Positions 45,376-54,206 of a stretch of DNA of 64,000 bases are shown here, piece after piece; position 1 is the stretch's first letter, and each line of letters begins with the position of its first letter. The notes beneath the pieces are model-generated. The model worked only from the letters and a program-made list of their open reading frames with translations. It was not told the origin of the DNA and ran no database searches. Location: contig DWZO01000043.1 in assembly GCA_019117525.1 (NCBI GenBank), positions 16,960-80,959 of the forward strand. The letters are read 5' to 3'. This stretch comes from Allocoprobacillus merdigallinarum (GTDB taxonomy: Bacteria > Bacillota_I > Bacilli_A > Erysipelotrichales > Coprobacillaceae). The position numbers and the translations under genes are program-made.

Positions 45376-46710
45376 TTAATAATTTGTAATGTTACTTTCT
45401 AAATCAATTATAAATACTGTATTACCATCAATAGCCTGCATGACTTTCTTCATCTGAGAAGTTGGAATTGCTACACATCCTCCTGTGTAATGGATACTAT
45501 TTGCACAATGAAGGAAAAATGCAGATCCTTTTCCTTTTATATTAGATGTATTATAGCTGAAGGCTGCAGCATACTTATATTGAGAAGAATAATCAATTAA
45601 ATGTTCATCATTATTTTTACTACAATGATGTTCAGTTACATCTTCATCTACAAATTGATTGTATAATGTTTCTCCACACCAGTAATCGTTACTGTCAATT
45701 TTATGATATGCAAGATTTGTACCAGGATTTGGAGATATTCCCATTAATTTTGTAAATGTATACTGGCCAATAGGTGTTTTCGTACTACTTTCACTTGCTG
45801 TTCCTAATCCAGCTTTTCCAAAATCAGCTGTTGTTTCTAGAACTTCTTTCCAGTCTCCATTGACTTTTTGATAATAAGTAAATGTTCCTTGACGAGATGA
45901 GCTAGATGGTGCTGATGCAATCATAATTTTAGAGTAGTTTTTAGCAACATTTAAATTTGATATCCAGTGTTTCTGTGATGATGAACTAGAATTTCCTGAA
46001 TTATTGGATGAGTTGTCACTGTTATTTCCAGAACTACTAGAAGATCCATGGTTTTGACTTGTAGAGTTAGATGATTGATTTCCTTTTGTGCTTGTTTTAT
46101 TAGAAGTATTTGAGCTTCCAGATGTCTTTGATGTTTTGCTGGATGGAGTATTTTTTGTAGTGGATGAATTTTCAGTATTAGTTTTTGTTTCTTTCTTTTT
46201 GATAGTTAACTTAACTTCTTTCTCAGTTGAATTATTTGATTTATCAGTTGCTTTTACTTTAATGATATAATCTCCAGCTTTAGTATAGTCAATTTGACTG
46301 TCATCAATTGTTATTTTAACTTCAGATAAATCTTGAACTTTAAAAATTTTTGTATCTATTTTCTTTCCGTTTTCAATAGTTACAGTTGTATTTTTATCTG
46401 TAAATACTGGAGCTGTTGTATCTTGTACATTGACTGTTACTTTTTCTTGCATTTTCTCATTAACAAGTTTTAGTTCATATTGCCCAATTGCTGGATATGT
46501 CTTTCCTTTTTCATTTTCTGGTATACCTGAGATTTCTGTATTTTTCATAAATTCATCACTGTTGCCCAAATAATTTTTCACATCTGTAGGAATATTCTCA
46601 CCATATTCCACATTAAATTCTTTTACTTTTAAATTCATTTCTTCCTTTTGGCAACCAGTCATGACAAATGTCATCATGATTGCTGTTCCAATCTGTATTA
46701 TTTTTTTCAT
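45376..46710 (-). CDS. L,D-transpeptidase lipoprotein with Ig-like domain
   Basis: 444 residues. Lipoprotein signal with lipobox VMTGC (C20); an Ig/cadherin-like beta domain (about 90-175, VQDTTAPVFTDKN and AGDYIIKVKATDKSNN); a Ser/Thr/Asn/Gly linker (about 175-250) that should span the wall; then a YkuD-type catalytic domain with His near 401 and Cys 412 in HYTGGCVAIP. Enzymes of this type form 3-3 peptidoglycan crosslinks or attach proteins to the wall. RBS AGGAGG lies before the ATG. A minus-strand promoter, TTGACA-18 nt-TATCCT, lies at 46778-46749. Confidence 0.85.
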   Translation of the reverse strand: MKKIIQIGTAIMMTFVMTGCQKEEMNLKVKEFNVEYGENIPTDVKNYLGNSDEFMKNTEISGIPENEKGKTYPAIGQYELKLVNEKMQEKVTVNVQDTTAPVFTDKNTTVTIENGKKIDTKIFKVQDLSEVKITIDDSQIDYTKAGDYIIKVKATDKSNNSTEKEVKLTIKKKETKTNTENSSTTKNTPSSKTSKTSGSSNTSNKTSTKGNQSSNSTSQNHGSSSSSGNNSDNSSNNSGNSSSSSQKHWISNLNVAKNYSKIMIASAPSSSSRQGTFTYYQKVNGDWKEVLETTADFGKAGLGTASESSTKTPIGQYTFTKLMGISPNPGTNLAYHKIDSNDYWCGETLYNQFVDEDVTEHHCSKNNDEHLIDYSSQYKYAAAFSYNTSNIKGKGSAFFLHCANSIHYTGGCVAIPTSQMKKVMQAIDGNTVFIIDLESNITNY

Positions 46711-47112
46711 ACTTTTCCTCCTTCATTGGTATCACATTCCCATTCTTTAGGATACTCATCTCATAGTGTTTTTGTCAATACTATTTGAGTAGAAAATTGT
46801 AAATATCTTTACATTTATATCTATATAGTGTGAATTGATACCACGGTAAGCTAATAGCTATTAAAGTGTATTATGGGATAAAATGATGCTTTTTCATTAA
46901 CGTTCTTTATGAGTTATGTTATTGGATGTGATGGCATTTATACATTATTATTAAATGAAAATTTTTATTAGTAACGAATCCAATAAATATTGAAATGAAA
47001 ATTTTTAATATTCTTATAAAACCAAAATCAGATACTTAATGACATTGATTTGTTGATATCCTCTTTTTTAATGCACAAAAAGATGTTAAAATAGAGCCAT
47101 AGGAGATTGAAT
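46711..47112. other. 402-nt divergent intergenic region
   Basis: No gene seen. It holds the minus-strand promoter of the L,D-transpeptidase (-35 at 46773-46778, -10 at 46749-46754, plus-strand positions) and, near the right end, an extended -10 box TGTTAAAAT (47084-47092) for the TagB-like gene. Two direct copies of AAATGAAAATTTTTA (46953-46967 and 46993-47007) lie 40 nt apart start to start, possibly protein sites or chance in AT-rich DNA. Confidence 0.6.
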
Positions 47113-48225
47113 ATGGGATTACAGAAGATTATTTTAAATATAGTATTAAAAATTGAAGTTTTTTTTATTTCATTTTTTAAGATTCACAATAATAGAATCA
47201 CTTTTATATCTTTAGAAGATGATCATTTGACATCTGATTTTTTAAAGATTTATCAACAATTGCCACTAGAAAAATATGATGTGCGTTTATGTCTCATTCA
47301 TTACAAGAAGAATTTAGGGGGACAGTTTTTATATTTTATCAATTGTATGAAACAATTGTATTATGTATATACATCAAAAATTATTTTTTTACATGATAAT
47401 AACTATGTGGTTTCACATTTTAAAAGAAGCGGGGTACAAGTGATTCAGGTATGGCATGCTTGTGGAGCTATAAAAAAATTTGGTAATGTGATTGAACGTC
47501 AGTATCCTATTTCTAATTATGACTATGTTTTAGCAACTTCATCTTATTGGAAGGAAGCATATAGTCAAGCATTTAGTGTTCAACAAGAACAAGTCTTGCC
47601 TGTGGGAATGCCAAGAACTGATGAATTATTTCATCAACAATGGATTGATGAAACGAAAGAAAAACTTTATCAAAAATATCCAATGCTGAAAAATAAGAAG
47701 ATTATTTTGTATGCACCGACTTTTAGAGGGAATATATATAAAGGATTTTCAGCGATTTATTTTGATGCTCAAAAAGTGATGAATCAGTTAAGCGATGATT
47801 TTGTGTTGATATATAAATTTCATCCTTTAATGGGAAATTATCATTTACAAAAAGATAATCGTATTTTGAATATGAATCATGAAGATACACATGAATTATT
47901 TTGTATAAGTGATTATTTGATTTCGGATTATTCATCTATTGTTTTTGATTTTATGATTTTAAAGAAACCAATGCTTTTCTATATTCCTGATTATGAGCCG
48001 TATTGTCAAGATTTAGGGGTATTTGTAGATGTGAGGGATTTAGGTTATCCAGTTTGTTATTGTGAAGAAGACGTTGTACAGTCATTACAAACTTATCATG
48101 TTGATGAAGATCTGTTTCAAAAAATGAAGAATCAGTTTTTTGAAATTCAGGATGGTCATAGTACATTACGTGTTGTAGAACTGGTGGAAAAATTATGTGA
48201 AATGGAGAATGATATCAATGAGTAA
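47113..48225 (+). CDS. TagB-like CDP-glycerol glycerophosphotransferase
   Basis: 370 residues, monofunctional. The N-terminus is hydrophobic or amphipathic; motifs are VWHACGAIKKFG (the TagB-type form of the HGT motif), YAPTFRG and ISDYSSIVFDFM. TagB adds the first glycerol phosphate to the lipid-linked disaccharide that starts wall teichoic acid, and this is the likely role; TagA and TagO are not in the window. ATG 47113 is 7 nt behind AGGAG. It overlaps the GpsA-TagD gene by 8 nt. Confidence 0.82.
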   Translation: MGLQKIILNIVLKIEVFFISFFKIHNNRITFISLEDDHLTSDFLKIYQQLPLEKYDVRLCLIHYKKNLGGQFLYFINCMKQLYYVYTSKIIFLHDNNYVVSHFKRSGVQVIQVWHACGAIKKFGNVIERQYPISNYDYVLATSSYWKEAYSQAFSVQQEQVLPVGMPRTDELFHQQWIDETKEKLYQKYPMLKNKKIILYAPTFRGNIYKGFSAIYFDAQKVMNQLSDDFVLIYKFHPLMGNYHLQKDNRILNMNHEDTHELFCISDYLISDYSSIVFDFMILKKPMLFYIPDYEPYCQDLGVFVDVRDLGYPVCYCEEDVVQSLQTYHVDEDLFQKMKNQFFEIQDGHSTLRVVELVEKLCEMENDINE

Positions 48226-49675
48226 AATAGCAATTATTGGAACTGGAACATGGGGAATAGCGCTTGCAAACATGTTAAGTGAAAAACATTGTGTGAAAGC
48301 ATGGTCAGCGATTCCTGAAGAAATTGAATATATTCAAAAAAATCATAAACATCCTAAATTAAAAGATGCAATCATTTCTTCATCTATACAATTGTCCTGT
48401 GATTTATCGGATACTTTAGATGATGTAGAAGTTATTGTTATGGCTGTTCCATCTATTTTTGTAAGAGAAACAACGAGAAAAATAATTCCCTACTTAAAAC
48501 CTGAACATATTATTGTTGATGTCGCAAAAGGAATGGAAGCTCAAACATTAATGACAATGTCAGAAATCATTTATTCTGAAATTCAAGATCAGATGGATTT
48601 TGAATATGGTCATATTGTTGCTTTATCTGGACCCACTCATGCAGAAGAAGTTTCAATAGGTTTACCATCTACTATTGTATCAGCTTCAGTAGATGAATTG
48701 ATTGCCCAAAAGGTTCAGGATATATTCACGAGTTCTTTTATGCGTGTTTATACAAATAAAGATATTAAAGGTGTAGAAGTTTGTGGTTCTATGAAAAATA
48801 TTATCGCTTTAGCAGCTGGTATTTCTCATGGTTTAGGTTATGGAGATAATGCGATTGCAGCTTTAGTGACAAGAGGAATTCATGAAATATCACGTTTAGG
48901 AATTGCTATGGGATGTTCTATTCATACTTTCTATGGACTGGCAGGGTTAGGTGATTTAGTTGTCACATGTACAAGTCAAAATAGTCGTAATAATCAATGT
49001 GGAACGTATATTGGTCAAGGATATGAAGTGAATGAAGCCATAAAAAAAGTTGGAATGGTTGTTGAAGGAATTAATGCATTAGATGCTGCCGATCTTTTAA
49101 GTGCTCGTTATCATGTTGAATTGCCAATCATTAGAGCGGTATATGATGTTGTGAAATTTGGTTTGGAACCACAATTATCGGTTCAAAGATTATTCCAGAG
49201 AAAAAGTAAATCTGAAATTCCTTTTTCAATATTAGAACTTGTTCATGAAAATAGAGAAATGAAAAATCAAAGGGGTGTAAAAATGAAAAGAGTCATTACA
49301 TATGGAACATTTGATCTTTTGCATTATGGACATATCAATTTATTAAGACGTGCAAAAGCTTTAGGTGATTACCTTATTGTTGCTTTATCAACAGATGAAT
49401 TTGTTAAATTACAAAAGCACAAAGAGTGTTATTTTAGTTATGCCGAGAGAAAATCTTTACTAGAGGCTATGAGATATGTTGATCTTGTTATACCTGAAGA
49501 AAACTGGGATCAAAAGAAGGAAGACTGTCAGCAGTATCATATTGATGTATTTGTAATGGGTGACGATTGGGAAGGACAGTTTGATTATTTACGTGATCAA
49601 GGTGTTGAAGTCGTTTATTTGCCTAGAACGCCTGAAATTTCAACATCACGTATTAAAAAAGATTTACATGAATAA
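48218..49675 (+). CDS. Fusion of glycerol-3-phosphate dehydrogenase (GpsA) and glycerol-3-phosphate cytidylyltransferase (TagD)
   Basis: 485 residues joining two successive enzymes. GpsA part (1 to about 335): IIGTGTWGIALANML, VMAVPSIFVRE, ALSGPTHAEEV, catalytic Lys region EVCGSMKNIIALAAGI and GLAGLGDLVVTCTS; it makes sn-glycerol-3-phosphate from dihydroxyacetone phosphate. TagD part (356-485): TYGTFDLLHYGHIN, GDDWEGQFD and RTPEISTSRIKKDL; it makes CDP-glycerol. The frame is unbroken. The TagD Met (49283) has AGGGGTG 5-11 nt upstream, so separate translation of TagD is possible too. A free TagD is at 35772-36164. Confidence 0.92.
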   Translation: MSKIAIIGTGTWGIALANMLSEKHCVKAWSAIPEEIEYIQKNHKHPKLKDAIISSSIQLSCDLSDTLDDVEVIVMAVPSIFVRETTRKIIPYLKPEHIIVDVAKGMEAQTLMTMSEIIYSEIQDQMDFEYGHIVALSGPTHAEEVSIGLPSTIVSASVDELIAQKVQDIFTSSFMRVYTNKDIKGVEVCGSMKNIIALAAGISHGLGYGDNAIAALVTRGIHEISRLGIAMGCSIHTFYGLAGLGDLVVTCTSQNSRNNQCGTYIGQGYEVNEAIKKVGMVVEGINALDAADLLSARYHVELPIIRAVYDVVKFGLEPQLSVQRLFQRKSKSEIPFSILELVHENREMKNQRGVKMKRVITYGTFDLLHYGHINLLRRAKALGDYLIVALSTDEFVKLQKHKECYFSYAERKSLLEAMRYVDLVIPEENWDQKKEDCQQYHIDVFVMGDDWEGQFDYLRDQGVEVVYLPRTPEISTSRIKKDLHE

Positions 49676-49707
49676 AATGCATGAACATTGATGTTATAAA
49701 GTTAAAG

Positions 49708-49733
49708 AGTTCACTTCTGATAGTGGACTTTTT
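49708..49733 (+). terminator. Intrinsic terminator behind the GpsA-TagD gene
   Basis: Stem AGTTCACT / AGTGGACT (one G-U pair), loop TCTGAT, then five T. Confidence 0.8.
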
Positions 49734-49809
49734 ATATATCATTATGTTTTTTTCTTTTGTTCTAAATTCTTTTTCTATTCATATATTAGTTGTATGATAG
49801 GAGGACATT

Positions 49810-50142
49810 ATGAATAGGGGAGAAATTTATTATGCAGATTTATCGCCAGTTATAGGAAGTGAGCAAGGTGGATATAGACCCGTATTAATCTTACAAAACA
49901 ATAAAGGAAATAAATATTCGACGACGGTGATTGTAGCACCTATTTCTTCAAGAATGACAAAAAATGATTTACCAACACATGTGATTATTGAAACACCATT
50001 TTTAGAAAAGAAATCAGTCATCTTGTTAGAACAGATACGAACAATTGATAAAAAAAGAATAGATGAACGTTTAGGAGTCTTGTCAGAATCCTTGATGGAT
50101 AAAGTGAATTCGGCCATTAAAACAAGTTTAGACATTAAATAA
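49810..50142 (+). CDS. MazF/PemK-family mRNA endonuclease toxin, no adjacent antitoxin
   Basis: 110 residues of the MazF/NdoA type: N-terminal RGEIYYADLSPVIGSEQGGYRPVLIL, with the conserved Arg of GYRP, VAPISSR, and LLEQIRTIDKKRI. Length is normal. RBS AGGAGGAC lies before ATG 49810. In most Bacillota an antitoxin gene precedes it; here the 130 nt upstream hold only a terminator and AT-rich sequence, and the gene downstream is a membrane protein. Confidence 0.88.
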   Translation: MNRGEIYYADLSPVIGSEQGGYRPVLILQNNKGNKYSTTVIVAPISSRMTKNDLPTHVIIETPFLEKKSVILLEQIRTIDKKRIDERLGVLSESLMDKVNSAIKTSLDIK

Positions 50143-50181
50143 GAGATATGATATAATGGTTGCAATTAAGGAGTGATATAG

Positions 50182-51057
50182 ATGAATATTAGAAAGATTA
50201 AAGAAAGAGCCAATCAACTGTTGAGTGTTGATAAGCAACAATATATACGTATTCTTATGATATTAGTATTGTTGGAATTGATTCCAACTTTATTTAGTAC
50301 AGGACATGATATATTATCACGCATAATTTATATCATAATAAGTCTTGCTTTTATTGCTGTTTCACATGGATATGTTGTCAGTTCATTAAAAATGGTTAGA
50401 AATCAATCTTCATTATTATCTGATGATGATGCTCTTGTAGGGTTTAAAAGATTTAAAGGATTGTTTTCTACATATTTATTGAATAACATTGTTTTATTTT
50501 TTATTACTTTTGCTGCTATGTTTATTTTAATGATGATTTTTGGTGCTTTTTTATCAGGAATTCAATTAGATAGTTTTGCTAATGAAATATCATTATCAGG
50601 AAATTATACACAAGTATTATTGAGTATTTTCAGTCAATCACCATCACTTTTAGCTGCATTTATATTGTTTTATATGCTTATGATTGTTATTGTGTTTGTG
50701 ATATCTTCTTATTTGTTTGCAGTTCCATATTTACTTGAAAGATATCAAATGACAAATTTAATGGCTATTAAAGAATCTTATCGTTTTATGAAAGGACATA
50801 TTTTTGATTATATTAAATTAAATCTTTCATTTTTAGGATGGATTCTTGGATTGATGATTATTCAAATGGGATTAAATCGATTATTGATGTTTTTACCTAT
50901 TTTAGGAGCTTTAATAAGTGCTATTATTACAGGTATTATTGGGGTTTATACTTATTTACCACGTTATCAATTATCAAAAGCTATTTTCTTTGAAGAATTA
51001 GCATATTATCGTTATGATCATCATCAGACATACGGTGGAGATGAAAATCATGTTTAA
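50182..51057 (+). CDS. DUF975-like integral membrane protein (second copy)
   Basis: 291 residues, about six membrane segments, basic soluble N-terminus (MNIRKIKERANQLL) and the SHGYV motif shared with the protein at 8550-9380. Function unknown. It overlaps the CAAX protease gene by 8 nt, so the two are probably co-translated. RBS AAGGAGTGAT lies before the ATG. Confidence 0.7.
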   Translation: MNIRKIKERANQLLSVDKQQYIRILMILVLLELIPTLFSTGHDILSRIIYIIISLAFIAVSHGYVVSSLKMVRNQSSLLSDDDALVGFKRFKGLFSTYLLNNIVLFFITFAAMFILMMIFGAFLSGIQLDSFANEISLSGNYTQVLLSIFSQSPSLLAAFILFYMLMIVIVFVISSYLFAVPYLLERYQMTNLMAIKESYRFMKGHIFDYIKLNLSFLGWILGLMIIQMGLNRLLMFLPILGALISAIITGIIGVYTYLPRYQLSKAIFFEELAYYRYDHHQTYGGDENHV

Positions 51058-51775
51058 TCAACATTTTAGTAGAAGAGTGCCAACTCAAGTGAAATGGATG
51101 TTTATTTTAGTGATTTTACCACTTTATATGTATTGTGGTTCATTGATTTTGAGTGCTCTGTTTAAATTTATTATTTTACAATTTCATATTCAGTTTGATT
51201 ATAATCAATTAAATGCTTATTTAAATCTTATTTTTGATTTGATCTTATTGGTTTTAGCTGGCTGGTTATTGAAAGATAGTATGATTGAACAGTTTAAAGA
51301 TTTTAAGAAAAATATCAAAAACAATTTGTTTTATGGTTGTATTGTAGGTGTTTTATTGATTTATGTCTGTCAAATTATTGGTGGATTGCTGACACTGGCA
51401 TTAGGTGGAAATCAGACAAGTGAAAATCAGCAGTTAATTGAATCTATCACAACTTCCTATCCAGTGATTATGATTTTTGTATCATGTATATTGGCACCTA
51501 TTGTGGAAGAAATGTTATTTAGAGGGATTGTTTTTGGATGGATTTATGAATGGAATCCAAAGATGGCACATTTGATTTCAGCCTTTATATTTGGTTTTAT
51601 TCATATTATGTCAGCTGTTTTTGCAGGCAATCTTTTAGAATGGGTACAAATTTTTTCTTATGGATTGATGGGATTTGCATTAAGTTATTTATATGAAAAA
51701 CAAAATAATATATATGTTCCTATTTTATCGCATATGATGAATAATATCATTTCGATGTGTTTAGTGTTATTGTAG
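51050..51775 (+). CDS. CPBP/CAAX-type membrane protease
   Basis: 241 residues, about seven membrane helices. The three family motifs are present: EEMLFRG (EExxxR), FIHIM (FxxxH) and HMMNN (HxxxN). Relatives process bacteriocins or act in surface-protein maturation; substrate unknown. I use ATG 51050, 9 nt behind GGTGGAG; ATG 51041 touches that site. Confidence 0.88.
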   Translation: MFNQHFSRRVPTQVKWMFILVILPLYMYCGSLILSALFKFIILQFHIQFDYNQLNAYLNLIFDLILLVLAGWLLKDSMIEQFKDFKKNIKNNLFYGCIVGVLLIYVCQIIGGLLTLALGGNQTSENQQLIESITTSYPVIMIFVSCILAPIVEEMLFRGIVFGWIYEWNPKMAHLISAFIFGFIHIMSAVFAGNLLEWVQIFSYGLMGFALSYLYEKQNNIYVPILSHMMNNIISMCLVLL

Positions 51776-51778
51776 TGT

Positions 51779-51810
51779 AAAGGTTTTTGAAAAGTCAAAA
51801 ACCTTTTTTC
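51779..51810 (+). terminator. Intrinsic terminator behind the CAAX protease
   Basis: A perfect 12-bp stem AAAGGTTTTTGA / TCAAAAACCTTT with a 4-nt loop and following T. Confidence 0.9.
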
Positions 51811-51820
51811 ATACAAAAAA

Positions 51821-51836
51821 CAACCCCAAAGGGTTG
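51821..51836 (-). terminator. Terminator of the PAP2 gene (minus strand)
   Basis: On the minus strand CAACCC / GGGTTG with a 4-nt loop is followed by six T. Confidence 0.75.
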
Positions 51837-51837
51837 C

Positions 51838-52359
51838 CTATATTAAATAAATAAGAATTCCAATACTGATTCCTAAAATCATACCACAAATAACATCACT
51901 CAAAAAATGAACAAATAAATAAATTCTAGATAAACCAATAAGAAAGGCAAAAAGATAAGCGAAAAGACCATATGTAGGGAAGAAAAGAAAAAGAATAGTG
52001 CTACATGCAAAAGAAGAGGTTGTGTGGCTAGAAGGAAATGATGAGTCATTTGGAGTTGGAACAAGTAATTGAACTTCGGGATACAGATGACATGGACGTT
52101 TTCTTTTGATAAGAGATTTGATAGAAATTTGTCCAATAAGCGCAGAAACAATCAATGCCATCAGCATATGAATAGACATGGAACGGGCTGCAGGAATTAC
52201 ATTGGTTAATAAAATAATAATAAGCCATATAATACCAAAATCACCACATGAACTGATGAACTTCATAATGCGGTTAAGTACATGATGGTGATACAAACTG
52301 ATCATGTAAAAAGATACACGTAAATCCAAACGATGGATTTGATTAAGAATAGTCTTCAT
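51838..52359 (-). CDS. PAP2-family membrane phosphatase
   Basis: 173 residues, four or five membrane helices. The three-part signature is complete: KSLIKRKRP (KxxxxxxRP), PSSH, and SRIYLFVHFLSD (SRxxxxxHxxxD). Such enzymes dephosphorylate undecaprenyl pyrophosphate or phosphatidate; recycling of the lipid carrier would suit the wall-polymer genes nearby. It overlaps the upstream HAD-like gene by 17 nt. Confidence 0.88.
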   Translation of the reverse strand: MKTILNQIHRLDLRVSFYMISLYHHHVLNRIMKFISSCGDFGIIWLIIILLTNVIPAARSMSIHMLMALIVSALIGQISIKSLIKRKRPCHLYPEVQLLVPTPNDSSFPSSHTTSSFACSTILFLFFPTYGLFAYLFAFLIGLSRIYLFVHFLSDVICGMILGISIGILIYLI

Positions 52360-53857
52360 TATCGGAATCTCTCCTTAAAATATAAATAATGATTTTGATA
52401 AAACTAATAAGAATAATCTGAAAAATAAAAATATTGAAAAGTTGAACACCATCTAAAGAAAACATCTGATTATGCATAAGGTAATCCTGGTAGGATGGTA
52501 TCATAGGTATAATAGTATGCAAACTGTTAAAGAATACCTTAAAGCAGGCCTCTATTATACTATAATATCCTTGAAATAGAAGAGCTAAAATATGGAAGAA
52601 CCCCTGATCATTTTCAAATTGAGGAATAAAAGCAATATAAACAATAATTCCTACAAAAATAATCAAAAATGAAGTTGCAACAATATAAATAAAATTAAAA
52701 ACAAGATTTAACCACGAAAAAGATGTATCACTATCTTCTTCATCATCTATGATATCAATTTGAGATTCATCTGTTTGTTCTTCATGAATAACAGGAGAAT
52801 GATTTTTATAATTGATTTGTGAAAGTAGAGCAGTGAGTTCCTCTTCTTCCTGTTTATTTAATGAAGAAAAAGTTTGTTTTTTTGTAGATGAAGTGTCTTC
52901 TTCTTTTTTCTCTTGAGGTGTAGATTCTTGAAAGAAATCTTTTTGTTCATTTTCATCATCAAATTGAAATGTTTTTCTAGGATGTGTCTTTTGCATATAG
53001 ACACTCCCATCCTTAACAACAGGTTCATTAAGATGGGATAAATGATATGCATAGGTTTGATTCACAATTTGATTTAACTGTGAATCATCAGGATAGTCCT
53101 TTTGCCATTTGTCTTTGACTTGTTCTAATTCTTGCTTAGACATATGTTTATGCATTCCAAGCAAAGCAGAATACATATCCATTTCATTATAACGATCAAA
53201 TAAAAGCACATTTAAAACTTCAAAAAGATTATGACAGGTCTGATAAGACGTTTCTTTTTCATATGTTCCAGCTGGTTTTAAATCTTCACAGAAAATGACA
53301 TTCATATGTAATTGACAACTTGCTTTATTAAGAGCTTCAAAAGAAGAAATGACTAAAGTGTTTTCAGGTTTGATATGAAAATGTTCAGTTATATTTTCAA
53401 GAATTTCCATGGCAGGAAGAGGCATGCTGACCATATCACTACCAATAATATAATGAACTTTCTGATCAAGATGACACATAGAAAGATATGTTTTGGCATC
53501 TTTTTGACGATGAGTAGACATAATTGCAATAGGAATATTTTTTTGGTGTAGATATTCAATCAATTCTAACAGCCCATCTTTTGGTTTTAAACCTTTATAT
53601 GTCAAATATTGCATCATTTCTCTTTCAATTTTTGCATTAAAAAGTCCTTCACTCATGATTGTTTGGATAGGACAGTCTTTGTACATATCATACATGTTAG
53701 AAAGATGATGATAAAAATCATCTAGAGAATAGCTAAGATGATGACTCTCGCAGAAATGATGTGTATAGTTGTATCTATATCTATTTAAGTTAAAAATAGT
53801 TCCGTCTAATGGAAGAATAGCAAGCTGAATATTTTGAATAGATTGTTTATACATCAT
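52343..53857 (-). CDS. Membrane-anchored HAD-like protein with lost catalytic residues
   Basis: 504 residues. The first 215 follow a Cof/phosphoglycolate-phosphatase-like HAD fold: AILPLDGTIFN where the family has DxDGT, IMSTHR as motif II, then TLVISS where GDSxxD is expected. The nucleophile Asp is Pro, the motif III Lys is not evident and the motif IV acids are Ser, so it should not be a phosphatase. A charged, low-complexity linker (about 280-370) leads to three membrane segments (about 378-410, 425-455, 470-497). Function unknown. Co-transcribed with the PAP2 gene. Confidence 0.75.
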   Translation of the reverse strand: MMYKQSIQNIQLAILPLDGTIFNLNRYRYNYTHHFCESHHLSYSLDDFYHHLSNMYDMYKDCPIQTIMSEGLFNAKIEREMMQYLTYKGLKPKDGLLELIEYLHQKNIPIAIMSTHRQKDAKTYLSMCHLDQKVHYIIGSDMVSMPLPAMEILENITEHFHIKPENTLVISSFEALNKASCQLHMNVIFCEDLKPAGTYEKETSYQTCHNLFEVLNVLLFDRYNEMDMYSALLGMHKHMSKQELEQVKDKWQKDYPDDSQLNQIVNQTYAYHLSHLNEPVVKDGSVYMQKTHPRKTFQFDDENEQKDFFQESTPQEKKEEDTSSTKKQTFSSLNKQEEEELTALLSQINYKNHSPVIHEEQTDESQIDIIDDEEDSDTSFSWLNLVFNFIYIVATSFLIIFVGIIVYIAFIPQFENDQGFFHILALLFQGYYSIIEACFKVFFNSLHTIIPMIPSYQDYLMHNQMFSLDGVQLFNIFIFQIILISFIKIIIYILRRDSDNEDYS

Positions 53858-53918
53858 ATCACCACCTTTATGCTTAACATTATATCAAATATTATGTAAA
53901 TATTCCATTTAAATATCT

Positions 53919-53946
53919 TGATTTTTCTTAAAGTTTAGTGTATTAT
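53919..53946 (+). promoter_or_regulatory. Promoter of tRNA-Lys
   Basis: TTGATT (53919-53924), 16-nt spacer, TATTAT (53941-53946); the tRNA begins 16 nt further on. Confidence 0.65.
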
Positions 53947-53961
53947 ATATTCGTTAATCAT

Positions 53962-54037
53962 CTCTCCGTAGCTCAGCTGGCAGAGCATCTGACTCTTAAT
54001 CAGAGGGTCCACGGTTCAATCCCGTGCGGGGAGACCA
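53962..54037 (+). tRNA. tRNA-Lys (anticodon CTT)
   Basis: Full cloverleaf: acceptor CTCTCCG / CGGGGAG, D stem GCTC / GAGC, anticodon stem TCTGA / TCAGA with loop CTCTTAA (anticodon CTT), T stem CACGG / CCGTG with loop TTCAATC, discriminator A and encoded CCA. An integrase gene begins its 3' end 170 nt away, so this tRNA is the likely insertion site of the element that follows. Confidence 0.97.
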
Positions 54038-54050
54038 GTTAATAAATAAT

Positions 54051-54089
54051 CGAAAAGTGTTGATTTAATCAGCGTTTTTCGGTTTTTTT
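54051..54089 (+). terminator. Terminator behind tRNA-Lys
   Basis: A long hairpin CGAAAAGTGTTGAT / ATCAGCGTTTTTCG (several G-U pairs), 3-nt loop, then seven T. Confidence 0.78.
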
Positions 54090-54206
54090 ATACTTTTATA
54101 ATAAAAGAAATGGAATCTGTTTTTATTGATTTTTTACGATTTTTTATAGTTTTTATAGGTTCAAACATACATAAAAAAGGGTCAAAAAAGGGTCAGAAGA
54201 AAACAG

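Noticed and set aside
46953..47007. Two AAATGAAAATTTTTA direct repeats as a CRISPR or iteron array
   Set aside because: Only two copies in AT-rich DNA without further spacing pattern.
48218..49675. That the GpsA-TagD frame is two genes joined by a sequencing error
   Set aside because: No homopolymer or odd sequence at the junction and a natural linker; kept as a fusion, though the internal start is noted.
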